Source of the DNA: Pirellulaceae bacterium
Lineage (GTDB): Bacteria > Planctomycetota > Planctomycetia > Pirellulales > Pirellulaceae
Length of the DNA stretch: 61,138 nucleotides
Reading direction: 5' to 3'
Assembly (NCBI GenBank): GCA_030748485.1
Contig: JASMLW010000054.1
Location: 1-61,138, forward strand
Positions 26,362 through 35,642 of the stretch are shown one piece after another (position 1 is the stretch's first letter; every line of letters begins with the position of its first letter). Made by a program: the position numbers and the translations under genes. The notes below the pieces were generated by a model. The model was not told the origin of the DNA. It saw only the letters and a program-made list of their open reading frames with translations, and made no database searches.

Positions 26362-27774
26362 CTAGCCGATCAGCTCACCGATCGCTTGTCCGCCGAACTG
26401 GGAGAGTTGCTTGTAGCGGCCGCCGTGGAAGAACGTAAGTTTGTTGTCGTCGAGGCCGAGCAGACGGAGCAGTGTGACGTGGAGATCGCGCACATGGTGG
26501 ACGCATTCGACGGCCTCAGCTCCCGTTTCGTCGGTGGCTCCGACGGTCGAGCCGCCGCGGACGCCGCCGCCGGCCATCCAGATCGTCATGGCGTGCGGGT
26601 TGTGGTCGCGGCCGTACGCGATCCCTCCGCGGACTCCGTTGTCAGGGCTTCTGCCGAACTCGCCGCACCAGACGACGAGCGTTTCGTCCAGCAAGCCCGT
26701 TCGTTTGAGATCCGCCAACAGTGCTGCAATCGGCCGATCGACTTGTTCGATCAGCGACGCGTGCGCGCGGGCGATGTAGTCGTGCGAGTCCCATGTGCCC
26801 GCGTACATCTGGACGAATCTGACACCCTGCTGGACGAGTCGTCGCGCTAGTAGGCAACGGCGGGCGAACTTATCCGTCGGCTCCTTCCCGACGCCGTATT
26901 CGTCGAGAATTCTCTGCGGTTCGCGAGCCAGGTTCAACAGCTCCGGCGCCTCGCGCTGCATCCGAAACGCTTGCTCGTAGTTGGTCAGGCGCGCCGCCAA
27001 CTCCGTTTGTCGCGGATACGTATCGGCGTATTTCTGATTCAGTTTCCGCAACAGATCGAGGTTGGCTCGCTGATGTTCCGGAACGATTCCAGGCGGCGGT
27101 TGGAGGTCGAGGATGGGCGACCCCTGTGGGCGGAGCGCGGCTCCTTGGAAGTGAGCCGGCAAGTATCCATTACTCCAGTTCGCGGACCCGCCTGGCGGGT
27201 GCGCGACTTCCGGCAAGACGACGAACCCCGGCAGATCTTCGTTCTCGGAGCCCAGTCCATATGTCGTCCAAGCGCCGACGGCGGGATCGCCGCCAAAGCG
27301 ACTGCCCGTGTTCATCTGGTACATCGCGGTGGGATGATTGACGGAGTCGACCTGGCAACCGCGGTAGAAGCAGATGTCGTCGACGGCGGCCGACAAGCGC
27401 CGCCAGTTCTTCGAAATGTCAGCTCCGGATTTCCCGGCCTTGTGAAACTCGAAGGGGCTTTCCACGTAATACCGCTTGCCGCTCTCCATCGCCGACTTCT
27501 GCTCGCCGCCCCGATTGAAGACTTGCCGGTGCAACTGTTTCAACTTGGGCTTGGGGTCGAACGTATCGATATGACTGGGACCGCCCTCCATCATCAAGAA
27601 GATGCAGGCCTTCGCCTTGGCGGGGAAATGGCCCGCCTTCGGCGCAAGCGGCTTCTCGCTTGCGCCCTCCGCCGCCGCCAACTCGTTCGCCAACAGAGCG
27701 GTCAGCGCGACGCTGCCCAACCCTGAACCCAATCCGTAAAGGAAGTCGCGGCGTGAAGGGAGTTCGTTGTTCAT
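26362..27774 (-). CDS. DUF1501 exported sulfatase-fold protein, module 2
   Basis: Second DUF1501 protein. MNNELPSRRDFLYGLGSGLG is a Tat signal. ACIFLMMEGGPSHIDTFDPK lies near 55, with YRGCQVDSVNHPTAMYQMNT near 140 and VWCGEFGRSPDNGVRGGIAY near 375; the last contains the family's late acidic site. Length 470. It differs clearly in sequence from the first DUF1501 protein in this window, so the pair arose by old duplication or separate acquisition. It begins 18 bp after the PSCyt1-type gene on the same strand, which makes an operon almost certain. Confidence 0.93.
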   Translation of the reverse strand: MNNELPSRRDFLYGLGSGLGSVALTALLANELAAAEGASEKPLAPKAGHFPAKAKACIFLMMEGGPSHIDTFDPKPKLKQLHRQVFNRGGEQKSAMESGKRYYVESPFEFHKAGKSGADISKNWRRLSAAVDDICFYRGCQVDSVNHPTAMYQMNTGSRFGGDPAVGAWTTYGLGSENEDLPGFVVLPEVAHPPGGSANWSNGYLPAHFQGAALRPQGSPILDLQPPPGIVPEHQRANLDLLRKLNQKYADTYPRQTELAARLTNYEQAFRMQREAPELLNLAREPQRILDEYGVGKEPTDKFARRCLLARRLVQQGVRFVQMYAGTWDSHDYIARAHASLIEQVDRPIAALLADLKRTGLLDETLVVWCGEFGRSPDNGVRGGIAYGRDHNPHAMTIWMAGGGVRGGSTVGATDETGAEAVECVHHVRDLHVTLLRLLGLDDNKLTFFHGGRYKQLSQFGGQAIGELIG

Positions 27775-27791
27775 GGCGATTCACTTCTCGA

Positions 27792-30602
27792 TCAATCGAG
27801 GTAGACAAATTCACTTGAGTTCAGCAGTACGAGACAGACGTCGGCCAGTCCGCGCGTCCGCGCGTCAACTTGATGCGACTTCAAATCAGGCTTGAAGTCG
27901 GCATAGGCTTCCAGCGGTTCGCGAAACTCAAACCGCTCGCCCGTGTTCTCTTCGACAGCTTCCCGCACAACCTCGTTGGGATACTCGGGAGCCGCAAACT
28001 TCAACTTGGCGTGCCGAGCGGTCATCGCATTCCAATGCTCGAGACATGCGGTCAACTCCTCTTTGGCGGGATCTCTCGCGTAACAGGCGACAAAGGCCTG
28101 TTCGATCGCGTCGGCGGAGGACGCGGCCGACTTGATCAGTCGCGCCGCCATCGCCAGCGCGCGGTCATGGCTCGACTGGCTGTTGAGCAAGCTGAACACC
28201 TGAGGAGCACTCGTCGACGGGGAACGCGCTTCGCACGACATCTTCGAATCGGGTTGATTGAAAACTTCAAAGAACGGATCCCGCAGCCCGCGCAATTGCA
28301 ATACGTAGATCGATCGCCGATGCCGCCGCGCCGGGTCAACCGACGGCTGCCACGGTTCGGCGAACGTGCCCATCACCATTCGCGGTTGCAGGGCGACTTC
28401 GAGGTTCATTTCGGGACGCACCGGGATGCCACCCATGTCGCGGTTCAATTCGCCGGAAACAGCCAGCATGCAGTCTCGCAGTTGCTCCGCGGTTAAACGC
28501 CGGGGAGTGAACGCGGCGAGGCTAGCTCCGTCCGGATCAATTCTCGCCAGACGATCTTGGTCCGGATGCGTCGACGACCGGCGATACGCGGCTGACATCA
28601 TGATGCGGCGGTGCAACTTTTTGATCGACCAACCGTCTTCGAGCAATGTCGCGGCGAGCCAGTCGAGTAACTCGGGATGACTGACTTTCTTGCCCATCGC
28701 GCCAAAGTTGTTTGGATTGCCCGCCAGCCCTTTGCCAAAATGCCACTGCCAGATGCGGTTGGCGATCGATCGAGCCGAGAGCGACGACGCGTCACTGACG
28801 ATCCACTGGGCCAGCGCTTTCCGCCGATTGTCAAACCCGTCCGCGGGCCATTCTGCGGCGCGAACTTCAGGCTCCACCTCGCCGCTCGACAACGGCAGGA
28901 TCGAGGGCGGACCCGGCTTCACCGGTTTCCCCAGACTAAATGGGTCGCCCCGCGAAAGGACGTGTGTCTCTTCGCGGCTGCCGCCTTTGGTGCGATCCGC
29001 CGGCATGCGGACCGGAGCCCGTACGGGCTTGGACTGCGTCACCCCGTTGTACACAGACAACGCGACTGGCGAGTAGCGGTCGAACTCCCACGACAGCCGC
29101 TGCAGCCCCTTGCGTGAGATACGCTCCATGCCCAAATCGAATGGCTCCAAACCGACGTGTCGGGGATGGATCTGATCCTCGGGAAGTCCCTTCCGCTGCG
29201 CCTGGTTGCGGGGAACGTAGTCAATCCCGCGATCGGCGCACCACTTGCGAGCGGCCTCAGTGGTTTTCTTGGCGATCCGAGCAAGAGTCTCCTGATACCG
29301 CCGCTTCCTCACCTCCAGGTACTTGCGTTCTTCAAATCCCGATCTGTTTTCGGATTCCAGGAAAGGAGCCGGACGTTCGACCAGTTGCGTCGTCGCAAAA
29401 ACGGCTTGCAGCCGATAGTAATCCTGAGTCGGAATCGGATCGAACTTGTGGTCGTGGCAACGGGCGCATTGAAACGGATGCGACAAGAAGACTTGGCCCA
29501 CCGTGTCGGTGACATCGTCGAGGAACCGTTGCCGCGCGATCTTGGCGACTTCCATTCCCGTCAGCTCCCACGGCCCCATCCGCAAGAATCCGACGGCGAT
29601 CAAGTTCTCGGCGTTCTTCGGGTCGATCTCGTCGCCGGCGATTTGCTCGCGGACAAACTGATCGTAGGGCTTGTCGCTATTGAACGAACGCACGACGTAA
29701 TCGCGATATCGCCAGGCGTTCGCGCGAATGAAGTCGTTCGCCAATCCGGCCGAGTCCGCGTAGCGAACCACGTCCAGCCAATGGCGTCCCCATTGCTCGC
29801 CGTAGTGCGGGCTCGCCAGGAGTTGCTCAATCAAGTCGGCGAACGCGTCGTCGTCATTGCGTGGGTCGGCGGCGAATTCGGCGACGGCTGAAGGCGTCGG
29901 AGGCAGACCGGTCAGGTCGAGCGTCGCGCGGCGAATCAACGTCTTGCGATCGGCGGGCGGAGCCGGGGCAATCTTCTTCTCTTCGTGCGACACTCGCAGG
30001 ATCGCGTCGATCGGACTCTCGTTGTCCGCGGCGCGGACGGCCGGCTTGACCAGCGGCCGGTAGGCCCAAAGATTGGCTTCCAAGTACTTGCGATTCGTCC
30101 ATTCTTTGGCCAGCCCGCCACTCGTCGCGACGTGTACTCCCTCTTCGTCGGTCGGCAGGCTCGCCAGCCTTTTCAACTGGACTTCATCCGGCCACGGCGC
30201 CCCGGCCGCAGTCCATTGTCGGAACCAGCCGATCTGCTGTTTGTTCAATCGGTCGTTCTCTTTCGGCGGCATCTCCAGCTCGCGCCATTCGATCGCGCTG
30301 ACCAGCGGGCTGTCGTCGGGTTTGCCCGGCGCAATCGCGGGCTCGCCGCTCTCGCCACCCTTGAGCAAGGCTTGCCGACTGTCCACGCGCAGCTCGCCAT
30401 GCAGCTTCTGATTCGGATCGCCGTGGCACGCCAGGCACTTCTCCTTTAGCAGCGGCAGCACTCTTTGGGCGAACAACCGTTTCGCCGCGGCCGTTTTCGA
30501 TTTGTCGTCCTTTTCCTGACCGGTTGCCTTCGCACTCGTCGCGACGAGACAAGCGACTGCCACCGCGCAGATCGAACACCGAGATCTCATCACAACGTGC
30601 AT
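27792..30602 (-). CDS. PSCyt1-DUF1549-DUF1553 exported cytochrome protein, module 2
   Basis: Exported haem protein and obligate partner of the adjacent DUF1501 protein. A signal peptide (SICAVAVACLVATSAKATG) is followed by PSCyt1 with CLACHGD near residue 57, DUF1549 from about 195 (ESPIDAILRVSHEEKKIAPA, LDLTGLPPTPSAVAE), a second site CARCHDHKFDPIPTQDYY near 380, and DUF1553 from about 615 (SARSIANRIWQWHFGKGLAG). No LamG region is present, unlike module 1. At 936 residues it has the normal size. The ATG at 30602 is 9 bases past GGAG; a second ATG lies four codons in. The upstream region contains TATATT about 35 bp before the start, a possible -10 with no clear -35. Confidence 0.93.
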   Translation of the reverse strand: MHVVMRSRCSICAVAVACLVATSAKATGQEKDDKSKTAAAKRLFAQRVLPLLKEKCLACHGDPNQKLHGELRVDSRQALLKGGESGEPAIAPGKPDDSPLVSAIEWRELEMPPKENDRLNKQQIGWFRQWTAAGAPWPDEVQLKRLASLPTDEEGVHVATSGGLAKEWTNRKYLEANLWAYRPLVKPAVRAADNESPIDAILRVSHEEKKIAPAPPADRKTLIRRATLDLTGLPPTPSAVAEFAADPRNDDDAFADLIEQLLASPHYGEQWGRHWLDVVRYADSAGLANDFIRANAWRYRDYVVRSFNSDKPYDQFVREQIAGDEIDPKNAENLIAVGFLRMGPWELTGMEVAKIARQRFLDDVTDTVGQVFLSHPFQCARCHDHKFDPIPTQDYYRLQAVFATTQLVERPAPFLESENRSGFEERKYLEVRKRRYQETLARIAKKTTEAARKWCADRGIDYVPRNQAQRKGLPEDQIHPRHVGLEPFDLGMERISRKGLQRLSWEFDRYSPVALSVYNGVTQSKPVRAPVRMPADRTKGGSREETHVLSRGDPFSLGKPVKPGPPSILPLSSGEVEPEVRAAEWPADGFDNRRKALAQWIVSDASSLSARSIANRIWQWHFGKGLAGNPNNFGAMGKKVSHPELLDWLAATLLEDGWSIKKLHRRIMMSAAYRRSSTHPDQDRLARIDPDGASLAAFTPRRLTAEQLRDCMLAVSGELNRDMGGIPVRPEMNLEVALQPRMVMGTFAEPWQPSVDPARRHRRSIYVLQLRGLRDPFFEVFNQPDSKMSCEARSPSTSAPQVFSLLNSQSSHDRALAMAARLIKSAASSADAIEQAFVACYARDPAKEELTACLEHWNAMTARHAKLKFAAPEYPNEVVREAVEENTGERFEFREPLEAYADFKPDLKSHQVDARTRGLADVCLVLLNSSEFVYLD

Positions 30603-30830
30603 TTCCGCGGGCTCCAGGTGTGGTTACTGTTGCCACTCAATATAACCCAACCGACTTTGTGCGTTAGTGGTTACGATCTTCACTTGGTTGTTTTTCAGTC
30701 GCAACGGTCGCCGACGCGCGATGACCGTGCGGCGGCGCGCTCGGTAGGCCCGCTGGCGGCCACCTGGGCCACTTCGTATTCTTTCTTAGCAACCGCCAGC
30801 CGACTTCATCATCGAGAGGATCCGCGCCCC

Positions 30831-31007
30831 ATGGATATGACAATCCCATTCATTGTCGCGGGGGGACTGAATCTCTTTTTTCTGGCGATGGGAGCGAGCT
30901 TGCTGCGGAAGCCTGAACTGCGAATCGCCGCTCTAGGGCTCATCGCACTGGGAGTTTTTGGCGAGTTGGGCCTCGGGGTCATGGCGGCGTTCTACTTCTT
31001 CCGATAG
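30831..31007 (+). CDS. Small two-helix membrane protein (58 aa)
   Basis: MDMTIPFIVAGGLNLFFLAM opens the protein; a first membrane segment covers about residues 4-22 and a second about 31-54, with a charged RKPELR turn between and a stop right after FYFFR. The function is unknown; small proteins of this kind often modulate larger membrane complexes. A much longer frame reaches back to 30465, antisense to the PSCyt1 gene, but its first 122 codons do not look like protein, so I place the start at the ATG at 30831. GAGAGG lies about 12 bases upstream. The stop is 8 bp from the end of the convergent sulfatase gene. Confidence 0.65.
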   Translation: MDMTIPFIVAGGLNLFFLAMGASLLRKPELRIAALGLIALGVFGELGLGVMAAFYFFR

Positions 31008-31015
31008 CCGGCGAC

Positions 31016-32789
31016 TCAGCGCGCCTTGATCAGAACCTGATAGACGCCACGCGGTTTGCCAGTGGCGGACCGAAGCTCGGCCTGGATCCGCTGATCTCCC
31101 GTCGGCAGCTTCACTCCCGCCAGACTGACTGAATCGGCGCCCGGCTTTACGTCTCGCCTGATCTTCACGTCGCCGATTCTCAGGAACAACTGCTCACTCG
31201 TCGCGCGCGCGTCGAACAGCACGTCCACGTCGTAGGGACCATCGCGGAGAACGTGGAGCTCCCAATGCCCGATGGAATTCGCCTGCCAAGTGCCGCCTCG
31301 CCAATCTTGGCGAGTCAGAGCCGTTTCGGATTCGCGTGGTGAGCCGACGTGGATTCTGGGCGGCGCGTAGTTGTTCGGCCGCGTGCCGCCCACGTCGTCG
31401 AACCAGCGGTCGTACTCCGCCTGCAGACGCATGGCGACCGCCCGTTCGGTCGCGTACAAGTTTTTCGATTCACGCGGATCGGCCGACAGGTCGTAGAGTT
31501 CGAACTTGGGCTCGCCGCTGAAATTCTCCCGGCCGAAACCGCTGGCGTGCAACAGCTTCCATCTTCCTTGGCGGATGAAGAAGTGATGGTACCGGACCGG
31601 ACGGTCGCCGCGGTGCGACTGAAGTACGATACGCCGATCGGCCCAGCCGTCTTGTTCGCCGCCGCCATCGAATAGAGGCAGAAGGCTGCGGCCGTCCAAT
31701 CTGACCGACTCGTCCGCCGGCACACCGCAGGCGTCGAGGATCGTCGGCATGAGATCGATGTGAGCCGACAGCTGATCACTGCTCGTCCCCGCCTTCAATC
31801 GGGCGGGCCATTGCAACCAGAGCGGCGACCGCACGCCCCCCTCGTGAACATGCGTCTTCATGCCGCGCATTTCGCCCACATAGCGGAGCGAATTGGGGCC
31901 ATTGTCGACGAGAAAAATCACGAGCGTGTTCTGAGTCAACTCGAGCTGTTCAAGTTTCGCTTGCAGACGCCCGACATTGCGGTCCACGTTGGTGATCATC
32001 GCCGCGATTCGCGCGAGGCGGTCCCGCACGGCGGCCGCGGCTTTCTTGGCGGGCGGATTGATCGCCAGCGTGGTCAGGTCCTTTTGGGCGTAGTGCCTCG
32101 CGCAGTTTCTCCGGCACGTCGTGGAACGGACCGTGGGGCGCGTTCGTCGGCAAATAGACAAAGAACGGTTTTTTCGCCTGCGACGATTGCTCGATGAACT
32201 CAATCGCCTCGGAGAAGTATGTGTCCGTGCAATAGCCGCGCGACTGAAACGGTTTGCCGTTGCGGTAGAGAATCGGATCCGTGTAGCGTCGGCCGCTCTC
32301 GCGAGGCTCTGACGGCTGCGCCAACCCGCCGCCGCGGTGAATTACGGCCGTGTCAAAACCCTGGTCGATCGCCCGCATGGGATAGCAATCGCCCAAATGC
32401 CACTTGCCAAATATTCCGGTGGCGTAACCGGCGGCCCGCAGCGACTCGGCCACGGTGACTTCCTCGGGCTCCATCATCGAACGCCCGACCCAGGTGTCGA
32501 TGCAGCGAGTTCGGTAGTTGTATCGTCCGGTCATCAGGCAGGCTCGCGTCGGCGAACAGACCGGGCTGACGTAAAAGGTCGACATCGAAGCGCTGCGCTT
32601 CGCCATGGCGTCGAGGTGCGGGGTCTCGATCAGCCGATTGCCCGTCGCGCCGAAGTCGCCGTAGCCCTGGTCGTCCGTCATGATCAGAACGACGTTCGGT
32701 CGATCGGCGGCCAGCAATGGCGGCCCGGCCGACAACACGGTGGCTACAATGGTCAGTGCGAGAGGAGAAGCGTTGAGCCGGTTGTTCAT
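31016..32789 (-). pseudogene. Secreted sulfatase gene interrupted by a frameshift
   Basis: Would encode a 590-residue arylsulfatase-type enzyme. The first frame (ATG at 32789) gives a signal peptide, DRPNVVLIMTDDQGYGDFGA, the activation site C78-S-P-T-R82, FGKWHLGD, and ends in PTNAPHGPFHDVPEKLRE. Near 32095-32099 the reading shifts: the other frame continues HYAQKDLTTLAINPP, then DNGPNSLRYVGEMRGMK and GVRSPLWLQWP, the FELYDLSADPRESKNL C-terminus, and a beta-sandwich tail. An extra G in the minus-strand string GAGGCAC would explain it (LREHYAQ restored). All catalytic motifs survive on one side or the other, so either the break is recent or it is a sequencing error. No slippery heptamer is present. 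If real, the gene is dead. Confidence 0.88.
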
Positions 32790-32873
32790 GGGTGTCCAAA
32801 CGTTCGAGGAGTCAAACAAAGCCGCGCCCGCAAAATGATAATTGACAAATGACCAAATGAGAAATGACAAGTA

Positions 32874-33599
32874 ATGGCGCGCATTAGCGACGCCCAGGCG
32901 CAACAGAGAAACGATGACCGCATGATGCTGGACGCTATCGGAATCGGGCGCAAAGCGGGCGACCGCTGGCTTTTTCAAGACATCTCATTCTCAGTCCACG
33001 CCGGTGATCGGTCGGCGCTGGTCGGTCCGACCGGAAGCGGTAAGACACTGCTCCTTCGATCGCTGGCCATGCTCGATCCGCTGGACACGGGCGGAATCCG
33101 TTGGCAGGGAGAGGCCGTGCGGGGAAATGAGATACCGAAGTTTCGAAGTCGAGTGATCTACCTGCAACAGCGGCCGCCACTGGTCGACGGCACGGTCGAG
33201 GATAACCTGTCGCAACCGTTCTCGCTGGGCGCTCATCAGGACAAACAATTCAACCGAGGTCGAATCGTTGACCTGCTGGAGTCGCTGGGACGTGGAGAAC
33301 CGTTCTTGGCCAAACAGCAACGCGACTTATCGGGCGGCGAAGCGCAGCTGACGGCGCTGTTGCGAGCCATTCAGCTCGATCCCAACATATTGCTTTTGGA
33401 CGAACCGACAGCGGCACTCGACGCCGAGGCCGCCAACATGGTCGAGACATTGGTGGAGAACTGGCTCAACCAACAGCTAGATCGGCGCGCCACGGTGTGG
33501 GTCACACACGACCACCTTCAGGCGCGGCGCGTGTCGACTTCAATCTCACAAATCCGCGGCGGACAATTGTCGGGGGAGGAACATGAACGGCCCCGTTGA
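32874..33599 (+). CDS. fetA: FetA-type ABC transporter ATPase
   Basis: Cytosolic ATPase subunit of the FetAB (YbbLM) exporter, which in Escherichia coli lowers cellular iron under oxidative stress. Motifs are complete: Walker A GPTGSGKT near 52-59, Q-loop IYLQQRPPLVDGTVEDNL, signature DLSGGEAQLTALLRA near 160, Walker B ILLLDEPTAALD and the H-loop VTHDHLQAR. The first ATG (32874) has no Shine-Dalgarno; ATGs at 32922 and 32925 would give a product starting like E. coli FetA (about 8 residues before the first strand), so the true start may be there. A weak TTGACA lies at 32842. The last 17 bp overlap fetB, so the two are translationally linked. Confidence 0.9.
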   Translation: MARISDAQAQQRNDDRMMLDAIGIGRKAGDRWLFQDISFSVHAGDRSALVGPTGSGKTLLLRSLAMLDPLDTGGIRWQGEAVRGNEIPKFRSRVIYLQQRPPLVDGTVEDNLSQPFSLGAHQDKQFNRGRIVDLLESLGRGEPFLAKQQRDLSGGEAQLTALLRAIQLDPNILLLDEPTAALDAEAANMVETLVENWLNQQLDRRATVWVTHDHLQARRVSTSISQIRGGQLSGEEHERPR

Positions 33600-34377
33600 A
33601 CTGACCTACTGGCAAGTGGCGCTGGCGGCGCTGTTGATCGTGATTAACGGAGCGATCTCGGTCGCCTTGCATCTGCGAATGGAAAAAACGCTGTTGATCG
33701 CCAGCGCGCGAACGGCAATCCAACTCTTGCTGGTCGGACTCGTGTTGGAGTGGGTCTTTGACTTGGAGCAGTGGTACGTCGTGATGGGGCTGGCTTGTCT
33801 CATGACCTTCATCGCCGGCGTCACGGCGGCCAATCGCAACGAGCGGCGGTACCCCGGGATCTGGCTCAACACGATCATCTCCGTGTGGGCCAGCGCCTGG
33901 ATCGTTACCGCCTTCGCTCTGTTCGCAGTGCTACAGGGCGTCGAAAAGTGGTATCAGCCTCAATACGCGATTCCGCTCCTGGGGATGGTCCTCGGCAACA
34001 CGCTCAACGGCATTTCCGTGGGACTGAACACATTCACCGAGGCGCTGGTGACTCGCCGGGGCCAGGTGGAGTCACTGCTCGCCCTGGGAGCAACTCGCTG
34101 GGAGGCCGCCCGCGCGCCCGTTCAGCACGCCGTCCGCACCGGCCTGATTCCCATCGTCAACTCCATGATGGTCGTTGGGCTCGTCAGCCTTCCCGGCATG
34201 ATGACCGGCCAGCTCGTTTCCGGCACGGCTCCCATTCAAGCCGTGAAATACCAGATCGTCATCATGTTCCTGATCGCCTCGGCGACCGCCCTCGGCACGG
34301 TTGCAGTCGTTCTGCTCAGCTTCCTGCGTCTGTTTAACGAAGATCACCAGTTCCTTCACGCACACATCAATTCATAA
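33583..34377 (+). CDS. fetB: FetB-type ABC transporter permease
   Basis: Membrane subunit of the FetAB exporter (UPF0014 family). The 264-residue protein has about seven hydrophobic segments and the family-specific cytoplasmic stretch ARTAIQLLLVGLVLEW, AANRNERRYPGIW, VLGNTLNGISVGLNTF and LGATRWEAARAPVQHAVRTG, where the last is the coupling region for the ATPase. GLVSLPGMMTGQLVSGTAP is the best-conserved block of the family. It begins within the last codons of fetA; GGGGAGG lies just before its ATG. The gene ends 24 bp from the convergent esterase gene. Confidence 0.92.
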   Translation: MNGPVELTYWQVALAALLIVINGAISVALHLRMEKTLLIASARTAIQLLLVGLVLEWVFDLEQWYVVMGLACLMTFIAGVTAANRNERRYPGIWLNTIISVWASAWIVTAFALFAVLQGVEKWYQPQYAIPLLGMVLGNTLNGISVGLNTFTEALVTRRGQVESLLALGATRWEAARAPVQHAVRTGLIPIVNSMMVVGLVSLPGMMTGQLVSGTAPIQAVKYQIVIMFLIASATALGTVAVVLLSFLRLFNEDHQFLHAHINS

Positions 34378-34401
34378 CCCAGCGCGATCGGGCCAACGCG
34401 T

Positions 34402-35634
34402 CTACTTCTCCGCCAACGACACGGTGACTTCGGCGGTGAACACGGATCCCGGGTCGATTCGTTCCGACAGACTGGTTGCGATCACGGCGATCGTGCGCTG
34501 CGGTTTGCCTTCGAACACGACCTGGTCGCGCGTCTTGATCACGATCGGCTTGTCGAGATCAATCAAGTCGTCGTGCAACCGCACCTTTACTTGTTTGATC
34601 TGTTCCGATTCGAGTGAGATCGTTTGGGCCTTGCGATCGGCGATGATCAGGGAGCGGCCCTGGCGGTTCTTGTCGTCGACCGCCAGCCAGTAGAAGCGAG
34701 AATGAGTGACATCGTCCTGGCGCCAGACGATCCGGTCGGGATAGGGATCGCGAGCGAACTTGGACATCCACGGCACGGCGACTCGATCCTCCCGGTCCAT
34801 CCAATGCCCTTTGTCGGAGTGGATTTTGACCAAGTGGCGGTAGCCGCCCGGATCGTCCTTCTGCAGCGCGGCGAGACGTTTCTCCCATTCGGCGGCGACT
34901 TTGTTGCGATTGTAGGCCGCGTCGCGGCCGCCCACATGAAGGGTGAAACCGATGTTCCGCAAGCTTTGCGGCGAACTGTCGTTGGGGTGCCCGGCCATCA
35001 TCGCCGCCGCCGCCCACTGATCGGCCATCCGCGGCGCCAACTGGTAGACGCCGTCTCCACCCGCCGAATACCCCATCACGTAGACGCGATTCGGATTCAC
35101 GTCTTCAAACGCGACCAGGTTTTCAATCAACCGGCCGAACATGCCGTCGATGTGGCCTTGGTGCCAGAGGTTCCAAGTGTTCGTCGCCGCCCGCGGAGCA
35201 AGATAGACGCCTTCCTTCGGGCTGTAGAGTCGTTGCTGATTTCGCCATTGCTGATCGTTGACGGCCACCGGCGCGCCGCCGCCGCCATGGAGTGAAATGA
35301 ACAGGCGTCGCCCGCCCTCCGGCTTCTCGCCAAACGTCTTATAGAAGAAAGGCATCTTGAGTTTGCCCGACGAGATCTCGCGGCGCTTCATCTCCTCCCC
35401 GCGCTCGCTGCGAATCCGCTCGAGGTGAGCTTCGCTCAGCAACGCCGCGGCCGCCGAAGACTGCTCGCGCGTCAGCGATCGAGCCGCGAATGCTTGGCCG
35501 ACCACTTTGCCGAGGTCACTGTCAGCCTGAGTCAGGTACTGCTTTAGTTCGGCGACCGGATCGGCCTCACCGCGACACTCGGCCGCCGCAAAGATCACCG
35601 CGGCCGCGCAAATCCAATTCAATTGCCCGCGCAT
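34402..35634 (-). CDS. Secreted alpha/beta-hydrolase (esterase-type)
   Basis: Exported serine hydrolase with unknown substrate. A signal peptide (to about residue 20) is followed by a helical pro-region to 100, then the hydrolase core: RRLFISLHGGGGAPVAV (oxyanion hole), VYVMGYSAGGDGVYQLAPR with the nucleophile Ser near 190, and KIHSDKGHWMDR, whose His near 270 is the best candidate for the triad. The last 110 residues form a beta-sandwich (RFYWLAVDDKNRQ). The HGGGG plus GYSAGG combination fits polyhydroxybutyrate-depolymerase or feruloyl-esterase-like enzymes. It ends 24 bp from fetB (convergent) and starts 9 bp after the transglutaminase-like gene, with which it should form an operon. Confidence 0.85.
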   Translation of the reverse strand: MRGQLNWICAAAVIFAAAECRGEADPVAELKQYLTQADSDLGKVVGQAFAARSLTREQSSAAAALLSEAHLERIRSERGEEMKRREISSGKLKMPFFYKTFGEKPEGGRRLFISLHGGGGAPVAVNDQQWRNQQRLYSPKEGVYLAPRAATNTWNLWHQGHIDGMFGRLIENLVAFEDVNPNRVYVMGYSAGGDGVYQLAPRMADQWAAAAMMAGHPNDSSPQSLRNIGFTLHVGGRDAAYNRNKVAAEWEKRLAALQKDDPGGYRHLVKIHSDKGHWMDREDRVAVPWMSKFARDPYPDRIVWRQDDVTHSRFYWLAVDDKNRQGRSLIIADRKAQTISLESEQIKQVKVRLHDDLIDLDKPIVIKTRDQVVFEGKPQRTIAVIATSLSERIDPGSVFTAEVTVSLAEK

Positions 35635-35642
35635 GAGTTGCC

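Noticed and set aside
30465..30830. 180-codon plus-strand gene
   Set aside because: The first 122 codons are antisense to the PSCyt1 gene and its leader, rich in Arg/His with no pattern; only the 58-residue end looks like protein.
31950..32203. Programmed ribosomal frameshift in the sulfatase gene
   Set aside because: No slippery heptamer, downstream hairpin or internal Shine-Dalgarno is evident at the junction; a simple one-base error or mutation explains it.
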